A stretch of DNA of 64,000 nucleotides from Pseudobacillus lumedeiriae. GTDB taxonomy: Bacteria; Bacillota; Bacilli; Bacillales; Domibacillaceae. Below, piece by piece: positions 35,271 through 44,280 of the stretch (its first letter is position 1; the number at the start of each line of letters is the position of its first letter). The notes beneath the pieces are model-generated. The model was not told the origin of the DNA. It did not search any database and saw only the letters and a program-made list of their open reading frames with translations. The stretch covers positions 186,001-250,000 of the forward strand of contig NZ_JAUIYO010000002.1 in assembly GCF_044891285.1 (NCBI RefSeq), written 5' to 3'. A program made the translations under genes and the position numbers.

Positions 35271-36277
35271 AAATTGCGGTAGATGCTATGGGCGGCGATC
35301 ATGCACCGAAGGAGATTATTCTAGGTACGAATCAAGCACTAGCGGAAATACAGGACCTAGAAGTGCTGATTTTTGGTGATGAAAATAAGATTGCCCCCCA
35401 TATCATACCGAATAGCCGGGTGAAGGTTATACATACAGAGGAAGTTATTCTTGGAACAGATGAACCGGTGCGGGCGGTGCGCCGTAAAAAAAGCGCCTCG
35501 ATGGTGATGATGGCACAAGCGGTCGCTGATGGAGAAGCGGACGCTTGTGTTTCTGCTGGAAATACAGGCGCTTTAATGGCTGCCGGTTTGTTTATTGTCG
35601 GTCGAATTGATGGTATTCAGCGCCCAGCTCTAGCCCCTACATTGCCGACTGTGGACGGAAAGGGATTTGTCATGCTTGATCTTGGTGCGAATGTCGATGC
35701 GAAGGCAGAGCATTTGCTTCAATATGCGATGATGGGTTCCATTTATGCGGAAAAAGTAAGGGGCATGGCGCGTCCGCGTGTTGGTCTTCTGAACATTGGA
35801 ACAGAAGAGAAAAAAGGGAATGATTTAACAAAAGAAGCTTTTCAGCTGCTCAGCAGGCAAAAGGACATTCATTTTGTTGGGAATGTGGAATCCCGCGATT
35901 TATTAAACGGGGCCGCAGATGTGGTTGTAACAGATGGGTTCACTGGGAATATGGTGTTAAAAGCCATCGAAGGAACGGCTTTGTCCGTTTTTTCCATGTT
36001 GAAATCGGCCTTGACATCTTCTCTAAAAGCAAAAATTGGAGCAGGTTTGCTCAAAAGTGAGCTTTATCAATTAAAAGATAAAATGGATTACACGGAATAT
36101 GGAGGTGCTGGATTATTTGGTTTGAAAGCACCGGTCGTTAAAGCGCATGGTTCGTCAAATGCCAATGCGTTTTATAATGCATTAAAGCAAGCATATACGA
36201 TGGCAGAAGCAAATGTGCCTTTGAAGATTGCGGAAGCAGCAAATGCGATGTCATCACCGATAAGTGAGGAGGAATAG
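35267..36277 (+). CDS. plsX: Phosphate acyltransferase PlsX
   Basis: The 336-residue enzyme converts acyl-ACP to acyl-phosphate for PlsY in phospholipid synthesis. It begins MKIAVDAMGGDHAPKEI and contains SAGNTGALMAAG and DLGANVDAK, the PlsX hallmarks. It is a peripheral membrane enzyme in Bacillus. The start overlaps the fapR stop; fabD follows 3 bases later with GAGGAGG upstream. Confidence 0.97.
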   Translation: MKIAVDAMGGDHAPKEIILGTNQALAEIQDLEVLIFGDENKIAPHIIPNSRVKVIHTEEVILGTDEPVRAVRRKKSASMVMMAQAVADGEADACVSAGNTGALMAAGLFIVGRIDGIQRPALAPTLPTVDGKGFVMLDLGANVDAKAEHLLQYAMMGSIYAEKVRGMARPRVGLLNIGTEEKKGNDLTKEAFQLLSRQKDIHFVGNVESRDLLNGAADVVVTDGFTGNMVLKAIEGTALSVFSMLKSALTSSLKAKIGAGLLKSELYQLKDKMDYTEYGGAGLFGLKAPVVKAHGSSNANAFYNALKQAYTMAEANVPLKIAEAANAMSSPISEEE

Positions 36278-36280
36278 AAA

Positions 36281-37228
36281 ATGGGGAAAATTGCGTTCGT
36301 CTTTCCGGGACAAGGATCACAAGCGGTGGGAATGGGAAAATCGCTTGCTGAGGATTACGAGGAAATCGGCGGGTTATTTGCAGCCGCTGATCGTAAATTA
36401 GGTTTTTCATTGAGTGAATTGATGTTTAATGGGCCAGAGGAGAAGTTGACATTAACGATGAATGCTCAGCCGGCGATTTTGGCGGCAAGTATAGCGGCTC
36501 TGAAAATATTTGAAAAAGAAGGCATCACGCCTGATTTTGTTGCCGGCCACAGCTTAGGAGAGTATACAGCACTTACCGCTGCCAAGGCCCTTACATTTGA
36601 AGATGCCGTCTATGTCGTACATAAGCGCGGCCAGTTTATGGAGCAGGCTGTACCAGCCGGAGAAGGAACGATGGCAGCTGTGCTTGGAATGGATCGTGAG
36701 CTTTTACAAGAAATAGCAGAAACTGTAACAGCGTCTGGTGAAGCGGTCGGCCTTGCTAATTTAAATTGTCCAGGCCAAATTGTTATTTCGGGAACGAGAA
36801 ATGGTGTAGCTCAAGCGGGAGAGCTGGCAAAAGAAAAAGGAGCGAAACGGGTGCTTCCATTGAACGTCAGCGGTCCTTTTCATTCTTCATTAATGAAGCC
36901 GGCAACAGAACAGTTGGAAAAAGTGCTCGATGAAGTAGAAGTCAAAGACTGCGAACCGCCGCTTATCGCTAATGTAGATGCTCAGGCCGTTGTACAAGCA
37001 GCAGATATTCGTAAAAAATTGCTGCAGCAGCTGTACTCTCCGGTTCTATGGGAAGATAGTGTAGAAGCGCTGATTGAAGCGGGTGTCGATACATTTATTG
37101 AAATTGGTCCTGGAAAAGTTTTATCGGGCCTGATCAAAAAAATTAACCGTCAAGTCACAACATATGCTGTTCAAGACGCAGCATCTATTCAAGAAACAGT
37201 TAAAGCATTAAAGGAGGCGGCACAATGA
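36281..37228 (+). CDS. fabD: Malonyl-CoA:ACP transacylase
   Basis: The 315-residue enzyme loads malonyl groups onto ACP for fatty acid elongation. The N terminus has FVFPGQGSQAVGMG, the nucleophile is Ser91 in GHSLGE and the catalytic histidine is His200 in GPFHSSLM. It overlaps fabG by ATGA and belongs to the FapR regulon. Confidence 0.97.
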   Translation: MGKIAFVFPGQGSQAVGMGKSLAEDYEEIGGLFAAADRKLGFSLSELMFNGPEEKLTLTMNAQPAILAASIAALKIFEKEGITPDFVAGHSLGEYTALTAAKALTFEDAVYVVHKRGQFMEQAVPAGEGTMAAVLGMDRELLQEIAETVTASGEAVGLANLNCPGQIVISGTRNGVAQAGELAKEKGAKRVLPLNVSGPFHSSLMKPATEQLEKVLDEVEVKDCEPPLIANVDAQAVVQAADIRKKLLQQLYSPVLWEDSVEALIEAGVDTFIEIGPGKVLSGLIKKINRQVTTYAVQDAASIQETVKALKEAAQ

Positions 37229-37968
37229 AATTGGATGGAAAAACAGCTTTAGTCACAGGTGCATCGCGCGGGATCGGCCGGGAAATTGCGCTTGAACTCG
37301 CTCGTGCAGGAGCAGACGTTGCGGTCAATTATTCTGGAAGTGAAACAAAGGCAAATGAAGTAGTAGCGGAGATTACAGCGCTTGGACGCAAAGCATTTGC
37401 CGTACAATGCAACGTGTCTGATAGTGAGTCTGTTGCAGAGATGGTTAAACAAACAATTGAAGCATTTGGAAAAATTGACATCTTGGTCAACAACGCAGGC
37501 ATCACACGCGATAATTTGCTTATGCGTATGAAGGAACAAGAGTGGGAAGATGTCATTGACACGAATTTAAAAGGTGTATTCCTTTGCACGAAAGCGGTCA
37601 CGCGGCCAATGATGAAACAGCGAAACGGACGGATCATTAACATTGCATCTATTGTGGGTGTATGTGGAAATCCAGGGCAAGCAAACTATGTTGCTGCAAA
37701 AGCCGGGGTAATCGGCTTGACAAAGAGCGCAGCCAAAGAGCTTGCTTCCCGCGGCATCACAGTTAATGCATTAGCGCCTGGTTTCATTACAACAGATATG
37801 ACAGACGCTCTGCCAGAAGAAGCCAAAGAAGCGATGCTAAAGCAAATACCGCTTGATCGTTTCGGCGAGCCTGCAGATATCGCAAAAGCCGTTCTGTTCC
37901 TTGCATCCGACGACTCCAAATACATTACCGGCCAAACCCTCAACATCGACGGCGGCATGGTGATGTAA
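37225..37968 (+). CDS. fabG: 3-oxoacyl-ACP reductase
   Basis: The 247-residue short-chain dehydrogenase uses NADPH in the first reduction of fatty acid elongation. The cofactor loop is TGASRGIG (11-18), with NNAG near 90. The catalytic Ser and the YVAAK Tyr/Lys pair lie near 141-158. It starts within the fabD stop. Two tandem structured repeats begin at the base after the stop and separate it from acpP. Confidence 0.96.
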   Translation: MKLDGKTALVTGASRGIGREIALELARAGADVAVNYSGSETKANEVVAEITALGRKAFAVQCNVSDSESVAEMVKQTIEAFGKIDILVNNAGITRDNLLMRMKEQEWEDVIDTNLKGVFLCTKAVTRPMMKQRNGRIINIASIVGVCGNPGQANYVAAKAGVIGLTKSAAKELASRGITVNALAPGFITTDMTDALPEEAKEAMLKQIPLDRFGEPADIAKAVLFLASDDSKYITGQTLNIDGGMVM

Positions 37969-38090
37969 GAAAAGCGGAAGCGCCTTGATCAGCCCCGACA
38001 AGCAAATGTTCTTTTCCCGAGGAAGCCGCTCTTTGACTTCATTGGGAAAAGGTTATTTGACCTCGAGGGGCTAGGCGCTGCAGCTGGACA
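37969..38090 (+). repeat. Structured repeat, copy A (after fabG)
   Basis: The copy begins GAAAAGCGGAAGCGCC right after the fabG stop and ends GCAGCTGGACA. Nested complementary segments are AGCGCCT/AGGCGCT, AGCCCC/GGGGCT (37991 and 38067), CAAAT/ATTTG (38003 and 38055) and TTTTCCC/GGGAAAA (38012 and 38044). GACAAG and ACCTCGAG stay unpaired. No ORF of its own. Together with copy B it fills the 325-base fabG-acpP gap. Confidence 0.88.
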
Positions 38091-38091
38091 A

Positions 38092-38210
38092 GAAAAGCGG
38101 AGCCGACTGTTCTGGGGCGACAAGCATATGACAGGCTGGCAAAATGGCGTTTTTCAGCCATACAGTCGGACTGACATATGACCTCGAGCCCCAAGAAGGC
38201 AGAGCTGGAA
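38092..38210 (+). repeat. Structured repeat, copy B (tandem, before acpP)
   Basis: The copy starts GAAAAGCGGAGCCG directly after copy A. The second helix is TGGGGC/GCCCCA (38113 and 38188) instead of AGCCCC/GGGGCT, and the third is CATATG/CATATG (38125 and 38175) instead of CAAAT/ATTTG. Pairing is preserved although both strands changed, while GACAAG and ACCTCGAG are unchanged. Confidence 0.88.
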
Positions 38211-38212
38211 AA

Positions 38213-38230
38213 GAAAAGCGGAAGCGCCTA
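38213..38230 (+). repeat. Left-end fragment of the structured repeat
   Basis: The 18 bases GAAAAGCGGAAGCGCCTA repeat the left end of copies A and E without the rest of the element, just before the acpP promoter. Confidence 0.75.
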
Positions 38231-38247
38231 TTTAAATTTTATTTTAA

Positions 38248-38270
38248 CTTTATCAAAAATCGTCTATAAT
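38248..38270 (+). promoter_or_regulatory. Candidate acpP promoter
   Basis: A perfect TATAAT (38265-38270) lies 23 bases before the acpP start, with an AT-rich -35 area containing TTTAAC about 16 bases upstream. It would let acpP be expressed apart from the FapR operon. Confidence 0.65.
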
Positions 38271-38293
38271 GATTTGAGGGGAGGTGAACGAGT

Positions 38294-38527
38294 ATGGCAG
38301 ATGTATTAGATCGTGTAACGAAAATTATCGTAGATCGTCTTGGAGTAGAAGAATCTCAAGTTAACCTTGAAGCTTCTTTTAAAGAAGATCTTGGAGCCGA
38401 TTCTCTAGACGTAGTTGAACTAGTAATGGAATTGGAAGATGAGTTCGATATGGAAATCTCTGACGATGATGCAGAAAAGATTGCTACAGTGGGTGACGCT
38501 GTGACTTACATAAACAGCAAAAACTAA
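38294..38527 (+). CDS. acpP: Acyl carrier protein
   Basis: The 77-residue carrier holds growing acyl chains on a phosphopantetheine arm at Ser37 in LGADSLDVVEL. The rest is typical acidic ACP. GGGGAGGTG precedes the ATG. A terminator-like palindrome follows. The gene follows the fapR operon, as in B. subtilis, but its own TATAAT box suggests independent strong expression. Confidence 0.98.
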   Translation: MADVLDRVTKIIVDRLGVEESQVNLEASFKEDLGADSLDVVELVMELEDEFDMEISDDDAEKIATVGDAVTYINSKN

Positions 38528-38544
38528 TCGTTAGAAGAATACAG

Positions 38545-38635
38545 GAGGTTGACTCAAACCAAAGTGTCAGGCCTAATATCAACAACATGTTGTTGATAAG
38601 GTCAGACCCTTTTGAGTCAGCCTCTTTCTTCTTTT
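38545..38635 (+). terminator. Long palindromic terminator element after acpP
   Basis: Outer arms GAGGTTGACTCAAA (38545) and TTTGAGTCAGCCTC (38611) enclose a second, imperfect palindrome centred on CAACATGTTG. A TTTCTTCTTTT tail follows. It is the same family as the element between rpe and thiN. Confidence 0.85.
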
Positions 38636-38702
38636 GCGATTTTTTTTAATTTCGACTACACTGTGTGTGGATGCAAATTAGTTTGATTACTGGAGGAAAT
38701 CA

Positions 38703-39443
38703 ATGACAAAAACACATAGAGAATTCAAAAAGCCTTTCTCTAGAAGGGATCGGCAGTTTAAACAGCTTCAAGAAAAAATGAATATTGAGTTTCATAATGA
38801 AGAACTGTTAAAGCATGCTTTTACTCATTCATCCTATGTGAATGAGCATCGGAAAAAGCCATATGAAGATAATGAGCGCTTGGAATTTTTAGGGGATGCC
38901 GTCCTTGAATTAACGATCTCCCACTATTTGTTTAACAAATATCCCCTAATGTCAGAAGGTGATTTAACAAAACTTAGAGCAGCCATCGTTTGTGAGCCGT
39001 CACTTGTGATGTTTGCTAATGAATCCGACTTTGGAAAATATGTTCTTTTAGGTAAAGGAGAAGAACTAACTGGCGGACGTACGAGACCAGCTCTTTTAGC
39101 CGATGTATTTGAGGCATTTGTAGGCGCGCTTTTCTTGGATCAAGGTATGAATGCTGTCCTTTCTTTCCTGGAAAAGATCATTTTTCCAAAGATCGACTCC
39201 GGTGCTTTTTCTCATATGATGGATTATAAGAGCCAGCTGCAAGAGTTTGTGCAGCGCCAGACGAAAGGTTTGCTTGAATATAAGATTTTACAAGAGAAAG
39301 GTCCTGCTCACAGCAAAGAATTTGTTTCTCAAGTGTCATTGAACGGAGAAGTGCTTGGCAGCGGACAGGGAAAATCAAAAAAAGAAGCCGAGCAGCTGGC
39401 CGCTCAAAAGGCTTTAACAGCATTGAAACAACATACAGAATAG
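38703..39443 (+). CDS. rnc: Ribonuclease III
   Basis: The 246-residue enzyme cuts double-stranded RNA in rRNA and scRNA processing. The catalytic signature NERLEFLGDAVLEL covers 57-70, with Glu61 and Asp65 as metal ligands. A second acidic pair lies near LADVFEAFVGALFLD. A C-terminal double-stranded RNA-binding domain (about 175-245) ends KKEAEQLAAQKAL. GGAGG precedes the ATG. smc follows 18 bases later. Confidence 0.97.
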   Translation: MTKTHREFKKPFSRRDRQFKQLQEKMNIEFHNEELLKHAFTHSSYVNEHRKKPYEDNERLEFLGDAVLELTISHYLFNKYPLMSEGDLTKLRAAIVCEPSLVMFANESDFGKYVLLGKGEELTGGRTRPALLADVFEAFVGALFLDQGMNAVLSFLEKIIFPKIDSGAFSHMMDYKSQLQEFVQRQTKGLLEYKILQEKGPAHSKEFVSQVSLNGEVLGSGQGKSKKEAEQLAAQKALTALKQHTE

Positions 39444-39461
39444 AAGGCAGGGGAAAGGAAG

Positions 39462-42400
39462 ATGTTCCTAAAAAAATTAGAAATTGCTGGATTCAAATCA
39501 TTTGCTGAACGGGTTTCTGTTGAGTTTGTTAATGGTGTAACGGCCGTGGTCGGGCCGAATGGATCAGGAAAGAGCAATATTACTGATGGGATACGCTGGG
39601 TACTCGGGGAGCAATCAGCAAAGAGCTTGCGCGGCGGGAAAATGGAGGATGTAATTTTTTCCGGCAGTGATAGCCGAAAGCCATCCAATGTGGCTGAAGT
39701 GACTTTGACGTTAAATAATGAATCGGAAACACTTCCTATTGAGTACAATGAAGTGTGTATAACGAGAAGAGTGTATCGTTCCGGTGATAGTGAGTACTTT
39801 ATTAACAAAAGACCGTGCCGGTTAAAAGATATTGTCGATTTATTTATGGATTCGGGTCTTGGTAAAGAAGCCTTTTCCATTATTGGCCAGGGAAAAGTAG
39901 ACGAAATTTTGAACAGTAAATCCGAGGAACGCCGTACAGTTTTTGAAGAAGCCGCTGGTGTATTGAAATATAAAAACCGTAAAAAGAAAGCGGAGAAGAA
40001 ACTTGATGAAACACAGGAGAATCTTTTGCGTGTTCAAGATATTCTGCATGAGCTGGAAGGCCAGCTAGAGCCCTTACGCATACAAGCGTCTATTGCACGC
40101 GATTACCTTGAAAAAAAGGAAGAAATGACAGGCTATGACATTGCCGTGATCGTTTATGAAATTGACGAGCTACATGCTCAATGGGAAAAATTAAAGGCGA
40201 GCCACGACGAACACGATCGTGAAGAAGCCCGTCTTTTTTTAAGTCTGCAAAAAAAAGAAGCTGAAGCAGACGAGCTGCGTGGACAAATTACGGCTATTGA
40301 CGAATCGGTAAATGATTTGCAGGCCGTACTTTTAGCTGCGAGTGAAGAACTTGAAAAGCTGGAAGGCCGTAAGCGTGTTTTACGGGAAAGACGAAAAAAC
40401 GCCACCCAAAATGAAGGGCAGCTTGCTGAGAATTTGACAGAAATAAAAGAAAAACTACAGGCGCTTTCCATACAGGCAGATGAATTGAAGATCAAGTTGG
40501 GAAAGGATAAAAGAGAAGCTGCGGATTTGAAGCAGCTGCTGGCAGAGAAACAGGGGGAAATGGGACAGCTTTCCAAAAACCTCGAAGAAGAAATTGAGTC
40601 ACTAAAATCAGACTACATTGAAAGTTTAAACGAGCAGGCATCCGCTAAAAATGATCAGCAGCATATAAAGCAGCAAATCGAACAGTTAGTACGCAGAAAA
40701 GAACGGCTCGATACGGAGAACGAAAAGCATCTTGCAGAACGGCGGGAAATTGAAGAGAAGAAGGCGGCAGCAGAGGCAGCCCTTGCTAATGAGCAAGAGC
40801 GTGTAGCAGCTCATACGGATATTTTGCGCCAAGAACAGCAAGTCTTGGAGACGATGAAAGCGAAGTATGAAAAGCAGGAATCAAATTTATATCAAGCGTA
40901 TCAAATTCTTCAGGATGCTAAATCCCGTAAAGAGATGCTTGAATCTTTAGAAGAAGATTATTCAGGATTTTTTCAAGGGGTTAAGGAAGTGTTGAAAGCG
41001 AGAGATCGGAACCTGTCAGGAATTGAAGGGGCCGTTGCCGAAATGATTGATGTGCCTAAGAAGTATGAAACAGCCATTGAAGTCGCTCTTGGCAGCAGTA
41101 TGCAGCATGTCATTACTGCCGACGAGCGGGCAGCCCGTGACGCGATTAATTATTTGAAGAAAAATAGATTTGGACGGGCAACGTTTTTACCTTTAACATC
41201 GATGAAAGAAAAAGCCTTCCCATCCTCACTTTCTGCACAGCTGGAAAATGACAGCCGCTTTATCGGCATTGCCTCTAGCCTCATTCAATTTTCGGATAAG
41301 TATCGATCAGCGGTCACCAATTTGCTTGGACACACTGTCATAGCGGCCAGCTTGGAAGGCGCAAATGAACTAGCTAAGCTAATGAACTATCGTTATCGGA
41401 TTGTGACGCTGGATGGCGATGTTGTGAATCCAGGCGGTTCCATGACGGGAGGCGCTTTAAAACAAAAAGGAAGCTCGTTCATCAGCCGGAAAAATGAGTT
41501 GGAAACGTTAAAAGAAAAGCTCGCCGTGATGGAAGTAAAAACGTCAGCTGCAGAGCGGGAAGTAAAAAAATTAAAAGAAGACATTGCCTCAAAAGAAGCG
41601 CTCCTTGAAGAAATGCGAAACGACATAGAAACAATAAGAGTGAAAGAACAGGAGCGGAAGAACGAGCAGCTAGAATGGCAATTCTCCTATCAAACAATCA
41701 ACAACCGTTTGTCTATTTATGATACAGAAAAGCGTGAGTTTGAAGAGGAACATGGGAGGCTGCAAAAGCTCTTTACAAACGCGGAAAATCGACTTGCCGG
41801 CAGCCAGCAGGAAATTACAGCACTTGATTTAAAAATCAAGAAATTAACGAAACAAAAGGCGCAAGAAAGTACATTGAAAGAAACGATCGTACAAGACATA
41901 AGTGAGCTAAAGGCCAAGCTGGCTGTAAAAAGCGAGCAATTAACAGCAGGGGCCGAGCGGCTTGAACAAGTGCTTGCAGAATTGACTGCTTCCCAGCGGA
42001 AATATACACAGTGGGAAGAAGACTTAAATTGGCTGCAAACAGAAATGTCGGCAAGCGGACAAGGAGAAGAAGAATTAGAGGAAACAGCGAGAAAGAAACG
42101 GCAGGACAAAGAAGATATTGCTCAACTCATTACGATGCGCAGAAGTGAACGAGCGGACAAACTCCAAAGGCTGGAAAACGATGAGAAGGAATTAAAGGAA
42201 ATCAAACGGCTTCATAAAGCAATGAGTGAAGCCGTTCAAGATGAAGAAGTCAAAATTAATCGTTTAGACGTAGAGCTTGAAAATCGTCTTGAGCATTTAA
42301 GCAAAGAGTACACGTTGACGTATGAAGCGGCGAAAGAAAAATACCCGCTGCCTTTTCACATTGAAGAAGTACGGAAAAAACTTCACTTGATCAAACTGTC

Positions 42401-43028
42401 CATCAAGGAGCTTGGCAATGTAAATATTGGGGCAATCGAAGAGTACGAACGTCTATTTGAACGCTATACGTTCTTAGAAGAACAGCGGACGGATTTGCAG
42501 GAGGCAAAGGATACATTATTTCAAGTGATAGAGGAAATGGACGAAGAAATGACGAAGAGATTTAAAGAAACATTTCAGGCCGTAAGTATGCAATTTCTTC
42601 CTGTGTTTCAGGCGTTGTTTGGCGGCGGCAAAGCAGAATTGAAACTGACGGACCCCGAACATTTACTAACAACTGGAGTAGAAATTGTCGCCCAGCCGCC
42701 CGGCAAGAAATTGCAAAATTTAAGTCTGTTATCCGGCGGGGAACGGGCATTAACAGCCATCGCTCTATTATTTGCTATACTTAAAGTACGCCCTGTTCCG
42801 TTTTGTGTACTCGATGAAGTTGAAGCGGCATTAGATGAAGCTAATGTCTTCCGCTTCAGCCAATACTTAAAACGGTTTAGCCAAGATACCCAATTCATCG
42901 TCATCACCCACAGAAAAGGAACGATGGAAGAAGCGGACGTTCTCTACGGTATCACGATGCAGGAATCAGGGGTATCCAGACTAGTATCCGTCAAAATGGA
43001 TGAAAGAAAAGCAGAAGCATCTGTATAG
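39462..43028 (+). CDS. smc: Chromosome condensation and segregation ATPase SMC
   Basis: The 1188-residue SMC protein organises the chromosome with ScpA and ScpB. Walker A GPNGSGKSN is at 31-39. Coiled coil 1 runs to about 490, the hinge covers about 500-680 (GVKEVLKARDRNLSGIEGAV and GDVVNPGGSMTGGA) and coiled coil 2 follows. The signature LSGGERALTAIALLFAI and Walker B FCVLDEVEAALDEAN are near the C terminus. GGGGAAAGGAAG precedes the start. A structured repeat overlaps the stop codon. Confidence 0.98.
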   Translation: MFLKKLEIAGFKSFAERVSVEFVNGVTAVVGPNGSGKSNITDGIRWVLGEQSAKSLRGGKMEDVIFSGSDSRKPSNVAEVTLTLNNESETLPIEYNEVCITRRVYRSGDSEYFINKRPCRLKDIVDLFMDSGLGKEAFSIIGQGKVDEILNSKSEERRTVFEEAAGVLKYKNRKKKAEKKLDETQENLLRVQDILHELEGQLEPLRIQASIARDYLEKKEEMTGYDIAVIVYEIDELHAQWEKLKASHDEHDREEARLFLSLQKKEAEADELRGQITAIDESVNDLQAVLLAASEELEKLEGRKRVLRERRKNATQNEGQLAENLTEIKEKLQALSIQADELKIKLGKDKREAADLKQLLAEKQGEMGQLSKNLEEEIESLKSDYIESLNEQASAKNDQQHIKQQIEQLVRRKERLDTENEKHLAERREIEEKKAAAEAALANEQERVAAHTDILRQEQQVLETMKAKYEKQESNLYQAYQILQDAKSRKEMLESLEEDYSGFFQGVKEVLKARDRNLSGIEGAVAEMIDVPKKYETAIEVALGSSMQHVITADERAARDAINYLKKNRFGRATFLPLTSMKEKAFPSSLSAQLENDSRFIGIASSLIQFSDKYRSAVTNLLGHTVIAASLEGANELAKLMNYRYRIVTLDGDVVNPGGSMTGGALKQKGSSFISRKNELETLKEKLAVMEVKTSAAEREVKKLKEDIASKEALLEEMRNDIETIRVKEQERKNEQLEWQFSYQTINNRLSIYDTEKREFEEEHGRLQKLFTNAENRLAGSQQEITALDLKIKKLTKQKAQESTLKETIVQDISELKAKLAVKSEQLTAGAERLEQVLAELTASQRKYTQWEEDLNWLQTEMSASGQGEEELEETARKKRQDKEDIAQLITMRRSERADKLQRLENDEKELKEIKRLHKAMSEAVQDEEVKINRLDVELENRLEHLSKEYTLTYEAAKEKYPLPFHIEEVRKKLHLIKLSIKELGNVNIGAIEEYERLFERYTFLEEQRTDLQEAKDTLFQVIEEMDEEMTKRFKETFQAVSMQFLPVFQALFGGGKAELKLTDPEHLLTTGVEIVAQPPGKKLQNLSLLSGGERALTAIALLFAILKVRPVPFCVLDEVEAALDEANVFRFSQYLKRFSQDTQFIVITHRKGTMEEADVLYGITMQESGVSRLVSVKMDERKAEASV

Positions 43029-43101
43029 CCGCGACAAGCATAAGATGAAATGGCGCATTTAGCCATGCTGCCAGTTTAACTTATGACCTCGAGCAGCTGT
43101 C
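43028..43101 (+). repeat. Structured repeat, copy C (between smc and ftsY)
   Basis: A shorter copy of about 74 bases begins at the smc stop. It keeps GACAAG and ACCTCGAG. Here the adjoining helix is CATAAG/CTTATG, where copy A has CAAAT/ATTTG and copy B has CATATG. Its centre (AAATGGCG and AGCCAT) resembles copy B. The long left end AAAAGCGGAAGCGCC is missing. Confidence 0.82.
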
Positions 43102-43134
43102 ATAATAGATTCTTAAGTTTACAGGAGGAAAAAG

Positions 43135-44145
43135 ATGAACTTTTTTAAGAAGTTAAAAGAAAAATTAACTGTTTCAACAGATCAGGCAACAGAAAAATTT
43201 AAATCAGGCTTGGCAAAAACACGAGATAACTTTTCCAACAAAGTAAATGATCTTGTTGCGCGCTACCGCAAGATTGACGAAGACTTCTTTGAAGAACTTG
43301 AGGAAATTCTGATCGGTGCAGACGTTGGATTCGATACAGTAATGGAACTCATTGAGCAATTGAAGCATGAAGTGAAGCGGCGCAATACGAAAGACCCGGC
43401 AGAAGTACGTGATATTATTACTGAAAAACTAGTAGCCATTTATCAGGGCGGTGAAGAATCCTCAAATGAACTAAATATTCAAGAAGAAGGACTGACTGTT
43501 ATTCTCTTTGTCGGTGTCAATGGTGTTGGAAAAACAACGACAATCGGCAAGCTGGCTCATAAATTTAAGTCAGAAGGCAAAAAAGTGCTGCTGGCTGCGG
43601 GCGATACTTTCCGGGCCGGAGCGATTGAACAGCTGGAAGTTTGGGGAGAACGCACAGGCGTAGAGGTAATTAAACAAGGCGAAGGGTCTGATCCGGCTGC
43701 CGTAATGTACGACGCTGTTCAAGCAGCTAAATCCCGTCAAGTGGATATATTATTGTGCGACACAGCAGGCCGTCTTCAAAATAAGGTCAATTTAATGAAA
43801 GAATTGGAAAAAGTGAAGCGGGTCATTGAAAGAGAAATTCCGGGAGCTCCCCATGAAGTACTCATTGTCCTAGATGCGACAACAGGACAAAACGCTATGG
43901 TTCAAGCGAAAACATTTAAAGAAGCAACAGATGTAAGCGGAATTGTTCTGACAAAGCTTGATGGAACAGCTAAAGGGGGAATCGTGCTGGCTATTCGTAA
44001 AGAGCTCGAGATCCCTGTCAAATTTGTTGGTCTTGGCGAAAAAATGGATGATTTACAGCCGTTTGATGCTGAGAAATATGTGTATGGATTATTTTCTTCT
44101 GCATTTGAGGAACAGACAGATGAGGCAGAGAAAGACGAGGAATAG
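43135..44145 (+). CDS. ftsY: Signal recognition particle receptor FtsY
   Basis: The 336-residue SRP receptor GTPase docks the Ffh-ribosome complex at the membrane. A short basic N terminus and N domain (about 20-110) precede G1 GVNGVGKTTT (127-136). The DTAGRLQNK, TKLDGTAKGG and GLGEKMDDLQPF motifs of the NG domain follow. AGGAGG lies upstream. The partner gene ffh is 0.7 kb downstream. Confidence 0.97.
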   Translation: MNFFKKLKEKLTVSTDQATEKFKSGLAKTRDNFSNKVNDLVARYRKIDEDFFEELEEILIGADVGFDTVMELIEQLKHEVKRRNTKDPAEVRDIITEKLVAIYQGGEESSNELNIQEEGLTVILFVGVNGVGKTTTIGKLAHKFKSEGKKVLLAAGDTFRAGAIEQLEVWGERTGVEVIKQGEGSDPAAVMYDAVQAAKSRQVDILLCDTAGRLQNKVNLMKELEKVKRVIEREIPGAPHEVLIVLDATTGQNAMVQAKTFKEATDVSGIVLTKLDGTAKGGIVLAIRKELEIPVKFVGLGEKMDDLQPFDAEKYVYGLFSSAFEEQTDEAEKDEE

Positions 44146-44280
44146 CAGTATTCCAAGCGTGCCAGATTTAACTATTTTAGTTTGAGATAGGATCTTTCTT
44201 AGGAGGTTGGTCGAATCGCCAGATTTACTGACCAGTTTTTAAAAATTACCCGCCATCCATCTTTGTCGAGGCAGAACAGA

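Noticed and set aside
37969..38230. Possible CRISPR array or insertion sequence from repeated segments
   Set aside because: Copies are about 75-140 bases, internally palindromic, scattered over 9 kb, with no regular spacers, no cas genes and no transposase reading frame.
39404..39880. 158-codon open frame on the - strand across rnc and smc
   Set aside because: It overlaps conserved ATPase motifs of SMC and shows no family features; it is an antisense shadow.
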